From: Phycisphaerales bacterium
Lineage (GTDB): Bacteria > Planctomycetota > Phycisphaerae > Phycisphaerales > SM1A02
Assembly: GCA_029247205.1 (NCBI GenBank)
Contig: JAQWLT010000043.1
Location: 1 to 60,236 of the forward strand
Direction: 5' to 3'
Length of the DNA stretch: 60,236 nt
Shown here: one piece after another, positions 55,030 through 60,236 of the stretch
Numbering within the stretch: position 1 is the stretch's first letter
Layout of the letters: each line of letters starts with the position of its first letter
Translations under genes and position numbers: made by a program
The notes under the pieces: model-generated
Seen by the model: only the letters and a program-made list of their open reading frames with translations
What the model was told of the DNA's origin: nothing
Database searches by the model: none

Positions 55030-56418
55030 TTACTCGCCACCTGAGGAGGGATCAGTAACGATGGATTTGATCGAGCCACCAGCGAGCCTCGACTCGATTT
55101 CATCCCCTGCAGTGACCTCAGCCCTTGTGCGAATAATCCGTCCATCCAGCCCGAGTGTCATCGAAAAACCACGGGCCAGCACGGCATCAGGGCCAATCGC
55201 CTCGAGCACACCGCGTCGTTCTTCAAGAATTGCAACTGCAGCAGAGAGCCGACGGGTTGCCGAAGCCTCGAGTTGCAGTCTTCCGAATCGATCCGATGCG
55301 AGTTGGGCGTGGCGGCGAGTCACGTCCCCGAGTTGGGCTGCGAGACGCTCTACTCGAACTCGCCGCGAGGCAAGTACGGCGTGTGGCTCACGAACACGCA
55401 GTTCACTGTCAATTTGAAGCACTCGCTTGCGTGCTCGCTCAAGAGCGAGTTGCATCGTGGACTGCAGCGATGCGGCAAGTCCCGAGGTTGCCTGCTTGCA
55501 TGCGCGTACTCGCCGCTGCATCCGATAGCCCAACGAGGAGCCGAGCAAGTCCAATCGCTGCCCTTCTTCCTCACGATCCGGAAGTAAAAGTTCAACCGCC
55601 GCTGTTGGCGTGGATGCCCGTTGATCGGCGACCAGTTCAGCAATGCTCGTGTCAACTTCATGCCCGATGGCCGCAACAATCGGTGTTTGAGCGTTATGGA
55701 TGGCCGCGGCAACCACGCGGTTGTTGAAGGCCTGGAGATCTTCCGCCGAACCTCCACCGCGCGTCAGAATGATGGCATCGATGCCTCTGGCTGCAGAGGA
55801 TGCATCTACGCGGGCGATACAAGCTGCGATACGCTCAGCCGCGCCATGTCCCTGCACTGGAATATCTTCGAGCACGAGGCGGCAGGCCGGCCATCTTCTT
55901 GCGGCCGTCGCACAAACATCGGTTAGCGCAGCCCCTGCCGCGCTGGTCAACACTGCGACTGCTCGAGGCGCACGTGGAAGCGGACGCTTCACCGACTGCT
56001 CAAACCATCCAAGCCCACGCAATTCCTCGCATAACTTACGGAATGCCGCCTGCAAGTTGCCTTCACCCGCCAGGAGAAAGGACCGCACCCGCAATTGCGT
56101 TCGGCCCTGTCGGTGCCAGTGCACAACGGTGCCGGTCAACTCAACGGCCTCTCCAGCAGCAAGTATGCCCGCGGCTCCTCGAACATCCGAGGCCCACATC
56201 ACACAATTGACCACCCCATCGTCATCACGAAGCGTGAAGAACCAGTGCCCATTTCGGGCATTGAAGGTACCGACCTCGCCAGCCACCACCACCGGGTCAG
56301 GTAATCCGCCTGCAAGCGCCGCACCGATGCGATGGCCGAGTTCGCTCACGGTCATCGGCTTGATGGCCGGAGGCCTCCCCCCTGGGGTCCAATCGAATGG
56401 CAACTGACTCATGGGCAT
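55030..56418 (-). CDS. xseA: Exodeoxyribonuclease VII large subunit
   Basis: The 462-residue protein has an N-terminal OB fold (GEVGTFNARNGHWFFTLRDDDGVVNCVMW), the catalytic domain with ILTRGGGSAEDLQAFN and AIGHEVDTSIAELVADQRASTPTAA, then a long coiled coil and the C-terminal tail (DAVLARGFSMTLGLDGRII). It digests single-stranded DNA in mismatch and cross-link repair. The first ATG (56418) lies within the left arm of a perfect inverted repeat; ATG 56412 is an alternative. Confidence 0.95.
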   Translation of the reverse strand: MPMSQLPFDWTPGGRPPAIKPMTVSELGHRIGAALAGGLPDPVVVAGEVGTFNARNGHWFFTLRDDDGVVNCVMWASDVRGAAGILAAGEAVELTGTVVHWHRQGRTQLRVRSFLLAGEGNLQAAFRKLCEELRGLGWFEQSVKRPLPRAPRAVAVLTSAAGAALTDVCATAARRWPACRLVLEDIPVQGHGAAERIAACIARVDASSAARGIDAIILTRGGGSAEDLQAFNNRVVAAAIHNAQTPIVAAIGHEVDTSIAELVADQRASTPTAAVELLLPDREEEGQRLDLLGSSLGYRMQRRVRACKQATSGLAASLQSTMQLALERARKRVLQIDSELRVREPHAVLASRRVRVERLAAQLGDVTRRHAQLASDRFGRLQLEASATRRLSAAVAILEERRGVLEAIGPDAVLARGFSMTLGLDGRIIRTRAEVTAGDEIESRLAGGSIKSIVTDPSSGGE

Positions 56419-56452
56419 GTTCTATACCACGGATGGGCGATGAGAACATGCC
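56414..56452. promoter_or_regulatory. Perfect 10-bp inverted repeat in the xseA-recG divergent region
   Basis: GGCATGTTCT (56414-56423) and AGAACATGCC (56443-56452) are exact reverse complements with a 19-bp spacer. The left arm covers the start codon of xseA on the minus strand, and the whole repeat lies 38 bp before the recG ATG. As DNA it could be an operator for a dimeric repressor acting on both repair genes; as RNA it would hide the first xseA start in a stem. The repeat itself is certain; its role is not. Confidence 0.55.
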
Positions 56453-56489
56453 ACACCATTCTCCATGATCAGCGATACTGACCCCTGCC

Positions 56490-58610
56490 ATGGACCCCAC
56501 CACACTCACGCTGACAACCGCTGTTGACGATCTTCAGGGTGTACACCCAGAGACCGCAGCGGCTCTGCGCCGACTCGGCCTTCGGTGCGTCGCTGATCTA
56601 TTGCTGCACGCTCCGTCTCGTTACCGACGAACACATTCATGGCAATCAATGTCGCAGATGGCCGAATTCGCTGATGCTCAGAGCGGAGATGATCTTGAGG
56701 TACGCGGCGAAATTGTGTCAGTCGAGCGTGGCTTTGGCCGGGGCGCCAAGGTCGAAGCTGTGCTCGAGGATGACTCGGGCGAAGTCGACCTTGTTTTCTT
56801 CAACCAACCATGGATACAGCGAAAGCTTCATCCAGGATTACGTATCAGCGTGGTGGGCCGACCTCGCCGATATCGCTCACGCATACAGATCGCCAACCCG
56901 AGTTGGCAACGAATCGACAACGACGCCTCACTGGTCGCACCAGCGTGTGAGGACGAACATGCCAAACTTACACCGGTGTACCCCGCTTCCGACGAACTGT
57001 CATCGGACAGCATTGCTGAAATCATTTTGGCCACTCTTCCTGACGCAACTGCCCTACTTGATGACCACTTAACCGACGAATACCGCGCCTCTCGCAACCT
57101 CCCCACGCTCGCTCGCGCGTACAGACTGCTCCACCGACCTGAACTCGAGGAGCATATTGACACTGCCAGACGTCGACTCGCCCTCGATGAACTCCTGATG
57201 TTGCAACTCGGTGTCATGATGAAACGCTTTCACCGTCGAACACACTTGCAGGCTGTATCGCTCCCACTTACCGAAGATGTACAGTCACGCATCTCCGCTC
57301 GCATTCCGTTTACACCAACCGACGCCCAGAGCCGCGTCATGAACGAAATCGCGGCGGACTTGGCGGAAGAGATTCCGATGAATCGACTCCTCCAAGGCGA
57401 TGTTGGAAGTGGCAAGACAATGGTTGCCCTCGCGGCCATGTTGCAGGCTGTTGCCAATGGGCGACAAGCCGCCCTCGTTGCGCCCACCGAGTTACTCGCC
57501 GAACAACACGAGCGAACCTTGCGTGAAGTACTGCAGCATGCTCCCATGCGATTGGAACTACTGACTGGATCGATCACTGGATCGGCAAGGCGATCACTGG
57601 TGAAGGATATTGGTGCGGGCCGAGTCGACATCGTAGTGGGCACACACGCCATCCTGACCAACGACGTCGTCTTTCGCGACCTCGCAGTCGCAGTCGCCGA
57701 TGAACAGCACCGCTTTGGCGTTCAGCAACGAGCCACTCTACGAAGCAAAGGCTCTGACCAGACGCACTGTCCACACCAACTAGTCATGACCGCCACTCCA
57801 ATTCCTCGCACACTCTCCTTGACACTCTTTGGCGACCTAGACGTCTCGGTCATTGACGAAATGCCGCCCGGCCGATTGCCCGTAGAGACAGTCGCTGTTG
57901 ATCGCGCAGGCGCTGCAGCAGCCTACGCCGACGTCGCCGCCCGAGCGGGCAGAGGCGAGCGGTCCTTTGTCGTGGTGCCTGTCATTGAAGAGTCGCCAAC
58001 TGGGCTCACCGATCTCGAGTCACATCTCGATCGCCTTGCAACTGGGCCACTCCGGGACTGTCGGATCGCGGCCATGCACGGACGGCTTGATACGACTGAA
58101 CGAGAACGCATCATGAATCTGTTTCGTGAGGGCTCGCTCGACGTACTGGTTGCCACAACAGTCATTGAAGTTGGCGTTGATGTTCCGCAAGCTACGCTCA
58201 TCGTGATTGAAGACGCTGATCGATTTGGTCTCGCGCAATTGCACCAGCTGCGAGGCCGTGTTGGACGAGGAGATCGTGCGGGCAAGTGTGTTTTGGTCGC
58301 TGAACCGACCACTGACGAAGCCCACCGCCGCATCGAGGCGATGGTCGAGACTACCGACGGATTCCAGATTGCCGAGCGAGATCTTGAGATCCGCGGCCCT
58401 GGTGAATTGTTTGGCGCTAGGCAGTCAGGTGTACCACCATTTCGCATCGCAGTGATTCCGCGCGATCTTGAATTGCTTGCGCTTGCTCGTCGCGATGCAG
58501 AAGTATGGATCGAGGAAGATCCCCTCTTGACGCAGCCACCGCACACTCTGTTGCGGCGACGGCTGCTGAAAGCCCACGGACAATGGCTCGGACTGGGAGA
58601 CGTCGGATGA
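56490..58610 (+). CDS. recG: ATP-dependent DNA helicase RecG
   Basis: RecG remodels stalled forks and Holliday junctions. The 706-residue protein has an N-terminal wedge/OB domain (VRGEIVSVERGFG, LVFFNQPWIQRKLHPG) and the helicase core: Walker A GDVGSGKT (303-310), DEQHRFG, TATPIPRTLSLTLFGDLD, IEVGVDVPQATLIVIEDADRFGLAQLHQLRGRVGRG. Length fits the family (693 in E. coli). The stop overlaps the polX start (ATGA). Confidence 0.96.
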   Translation: MDPTTLTLTTAVDDLQGVHPETAAALRRLGLRCVADLLLHAPSRYRRTHSWQSMSQMAEFADAQSGDDLEVRGEIVSVERGFGRGAKVEAVLEDDSGEVDLVFFNQPWIQRKLHPGLRISVVGRPRRYRSRIQIANPSWQRIDNDASLVAPACEDEHAKLTPVYPASDELSSDSIAEIILATLPDATALLDDHLTDEYRASRNLPTLARAYRLLHRPELEEHIDTARRRLALDELLMLQLGVMMKRFHRRTHLQAVSLPLTEDVQSRISARIPFTPTDAQSRVMNEIAADLAEEIPMNRLLQGDVGSGKTMVALAAMLQAVANGRQAALVAPTELLAEQHERTLREVLQHAPMRLELLTGSITGSARRSLVKDIGAGRVDIVVGTHAILTNDVVFRDLAVAVADEQHRFGVQQRATLRSKGSDQTHCPHQLVMTATPIPRTLSLTLFGDLDVSVIDEMPPGRLPVETVAVDRAGAAAAYADVAARAGRGERSFVVVPVIEESPTGLTDLESHLDRLATGPLRDCRIAAMHGRLDTTERERIMNLFREGSLDVLVATTVIEVGVDVPQATLIVIEDADRFGLAQLHQLRGRVGRGDRAGKCVLVAEPTTDEAHRRIEAMVETTDGFQIAERDLEIRGPGELFGARQSGVPPFRIAVIPRDLELLALARRDAEVWIEEDPLLTQPPHTLLRRRLLKAHGQWLGLGDVG

Positions 58611-60236
58611 GTGATCAACGCGACCTGTCGGCGGTATTTGAATTGCTCGCCGCCATGATGGAAATCAGCGGCGCCAACGCATTTCGGATCAACGCGACGC
58701 GAAAAGTTGCCCGCGTGCTCGAAGAGTATGAAGGTGACCTCCGCGCGGCGGCCTCAGTCAAGGGTGCGCTCGAAGCACTCGACGGAATCGGCAAGAGCAG
58801 CGCTGAAAGAATTCGAGAGTGGTACGAAACCGGGACCATTGCTGATCTGGAAACACTGCGTTCAGAGATTCCGTCAGGGCTTATCGGCCTATTGGAAGTC
58901 TCTGGACTCGGCCCCAAGACGGTTGGCCGGCTGTGGCGTGAGGCAGACATCGTCGACCGGGCGACGCTTCGAGAGGCCATCAACGACGGCCGGCTTGCCT
59001 CACTTCCGAGGATGGGCGCCAAGACGATTGCAAACATCTCTGACTCGCTTGACTTTGCAGAAAAAGCGGCTGAACGCACGTCGATCGGGCAAGCTCTGCC
59101 CCTTGCCGAGTCGATCATTGCATCACTGTCTGCAGTCCAAGGTGTTGGACAAATTGAATTCGCGGGCTCGCTTCGTCGCGGGCGAGAGACCATTGGCGAC
59201 ATCGACATTCTCGCAACAGCTGCGAATCCCCCATCACTCATCGCCGCGCTCACCGAACGCGACGACGTGACCAAGGTTCTGGCCTCAGGCGATACGAAGG
59301 CTTCTGTTCGCCTCGATATTGGCATTCAGATCGACCTACGGATTGTTCAACCAGCAGAGTTTGGGGCCGCACTGTTGTATTTCACCGGTTCGAAAGAGCA
59401 CAATGTGCACCTGCGGCATGTGGCGCAGACGCGATCACTGCGATTGAATGAGTACGGCCTATTTCCAGACAATGGCGAAGAAGGAACGCCACAGTCACGC
59501 GGCGTCAAGCCAATCGCTGCCCACACCGAAGCAGACATCTACGCGGCCTTACAACTGCCGTGGCATCCGCCAGAACTGCGTGAAGAACGAGACGCCATCG
59601 ACACCACACCACCCACACTCTTGGAAGTAGCAGATATCGGCTGCGATCTGCACTCGCACACACGGGCCAGTGATGGACACCTCACCATTCGCGAGATGGC
59701 AGAGGAGGCGATTCGCCGTGGCTTTCACACCCTTGCCATTACCGACCACTCCAAGTCGAGCGTGCAGGCCAATGGCCTCAGCGAGGACCGGCTTCGCAAA
59801 CACATTGCTGCAATTCACGCGGTGGATGCAGAGATGCCGGATATTCGTCTGCTTGCAGGGTCGGAAGTAGATATTCATGCTGATGGCAGTTTGGACTATG
59901 ACGACGAGTTGCTCGCCGAGTTGGACATCGTCGTGGCCTCGCCCCATGCCTCCCTGAAACAATCACCAGAGGATGCAACAGCCCGACTCATCGCAGCGGT
60001 CTCGCATCCGCATGTGCACATCTTGGGCCATCCCACTGGCCGCATGATTGGCCGGCGGCCTGGACTGGAGCCAGACATGCAAGCCCTCGCCGCCGCAGCA
60101 GCCGCGAACGAGACGGCCCTTGAGATCAATGCCAATCCAAGGCGGCTTGACTTGCGTGACCGCCATGTGCGTATCGCCCTTGAGGCTGGAGCGACGATCG
60201 CCATCAATACAGATGCACATGCCGCTGAACACTTTG
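58607..60236 (+). CDS. polX: DNA polymerase X with PHP domain, 5' part (3' end outside window)
   Basis: The frame starts at ATG 58607 (GGGAG about 8 nt upstream, ATGA overlap with recG) and runs open to the right edge, 543 residues visible. Order: 8-kDa and helix-hairpin-helix region (LDGIGKSSAERI, VSGLGPKTVGRL), palm with SLRRGRETIGDIDIL and VRLDIGIQIDLRIV giving the catalytic Asp residues. The PHP nuclease-like domain follows from about residue 345 (DLHSHTRASDGHL, HILGHPTGRMIG, NTDAHAAEH). PolX fills short gaps in base excision repair; the PHP part can act as a 3'-5' exonuclease or phosphatase. Coupling to recG fits a repair role. Confidence 0.93.
   Translation, partial: MSDQRDLSAVFELLAAMMEISGANAFRINATRKVARVLEEYEGDLRAAASVKGALEALDGIGKSSAERIREWYETGTIADLETLRSEIPSGLIGLLEVSGLGPKTVGRLWREADIVDRATLREAINDGRLASLPRMGAKTIANISDSLDFAEKAAERTSIGQALPLAESIIASLSAVQGVGQIEFAGSLRRGRETIGDIDILATAANPPSLIAALTERDDVTKVLASGDTKASVRLDIGIQIDLRIVQPAEFGAALLYFTGSKEHNVHLRHVAQTRSLRLNEYGLFPDNGEEGTPQSRGVKPIAAHTEADIYAALQLPWHPPELREERDAIDTTPPTLLEVADIGCDLHSHTRASDGHLTIREMAEEAIRRGFHTLAITDHSKSSVQANGLSEDRLRKHIAAIHAVDAEMPDIRLLAGSEVDIHADGSLDYDDELLAELDIVVASPHASLKQSPEDATARLIAAVSHPHVHILGHPTGRMIGRRPGLEPDMQALAAAAAANETALEINANPRRLDLRDRHVRIALEAGATIAINTDAHAAEHF

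Noticed and set aside
1-60236. CRISPR arrays, tRNA genes, insertion sequences or prophage
   Set aside because: No regularly spaced repeats, cloverleaf-like sequences, transposase or integrase frames or phage genes were seen on reading both strands.

Overview
The window is a gene-dense bacterial chromosome segment with about 47 protein-coding genes and very short intergenic gaps. I found no tRNA, rRNA, insertion sequence, prophage or CRISPR array. It starts inside thrS and ends inside a DNA polymerase X gene. Gene content suggests a Gram-negative (diderm) aerobe: lipoproteins, an OmpA/Pal-type protein, MlaF/MlaD, and aa3-type oxidase genes. My best guess is Planctomycetota, probably a Phycisphaerae-like lineage. 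The basis is a divergent EF-G paralogue, a fused SecDF, WXG100-like proteins with an FtsK-type ATPase in a diderm, and a FlgI-like HEAT lipoprotein. This placement is inference from gene content, not a computed phylogeny.

Layout. 1-1.9 kb: thrS (3' part) and infC, which appears to start on an AUC codon. 1.9-8.4 kb, minus strand: trmL, an EF-G-like GTPase, a cupin, a membrane/solenoid protein of unknown function, a HEAT lipoprotein and a MATE transporter. 8.4-11.6 kb, plus: glyA, ogt and a UDP-glucose dehydrogenase gene. 11.6-15.5 kb, minus: hrpA. 15.6-26.0 kb, plus: a respiratory block with coxB (caa3-type, cytochrome c tail), coxA, coxC, an orphan membrane protein, a diheme lipoprotein cytochrome, a Rieske protein, cytochrome b fused to a c-type domain, a CtaG/iron-sulfur fusion, a small exported protein and a membrane-anchored bactofilin-like protein. 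26.0-31.1 kb, plus: a type VII secretion-like cassette with two small WXG100-like proteins, a coiled-coil protein and a 1282-aa FtsK/EssC-like ATPase. 31.1-37.2 kb: a 463-bp spacer with a possible 61-aa gene, the FlgI-like lipoprotein and smc. 37.3-41.2 kb: an alpha/beta hydrolase and an isocitrate dehydrogenase-like gene (minus), divergent from an FAD oxidoreductase and an aldo/keto reductase (plus). 41.2-49.0 kb, minus: NUDIX, rhomboid, tgt, yajC, secDF and a LysM protein in one tightly packed operon. 49.0-50.8 kb, plus: mlaF-mlaD without a permease gene. 50.8-56.4 kb, minus: kup, an OmpA-like lipoprotein, a prepilin peptidase, xseB and xseA. 56.5 kb to the end, plus: recG and polX.

How the genes work together. 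The respiratory block encodes quinol oxidation (Rieske and cytochrome b-c), soluble or tethered electron carriers, and a terminal oxidase with its copper/redox assembly factors, so it could deliver a bc-caa3 chain from one locus. The T7SS-like cassette is the least conventional module. It has substrates or adaptors and a motor ATPase, but none of the usual ESX membrane partners, and an outer-membrane-type FlgI-like lipoprotein follows it. xseAB, recG and polX form a DNA repair group. A perfect 10-bp inverted repeat lies between xseA and recG and covers the xseA start codon.
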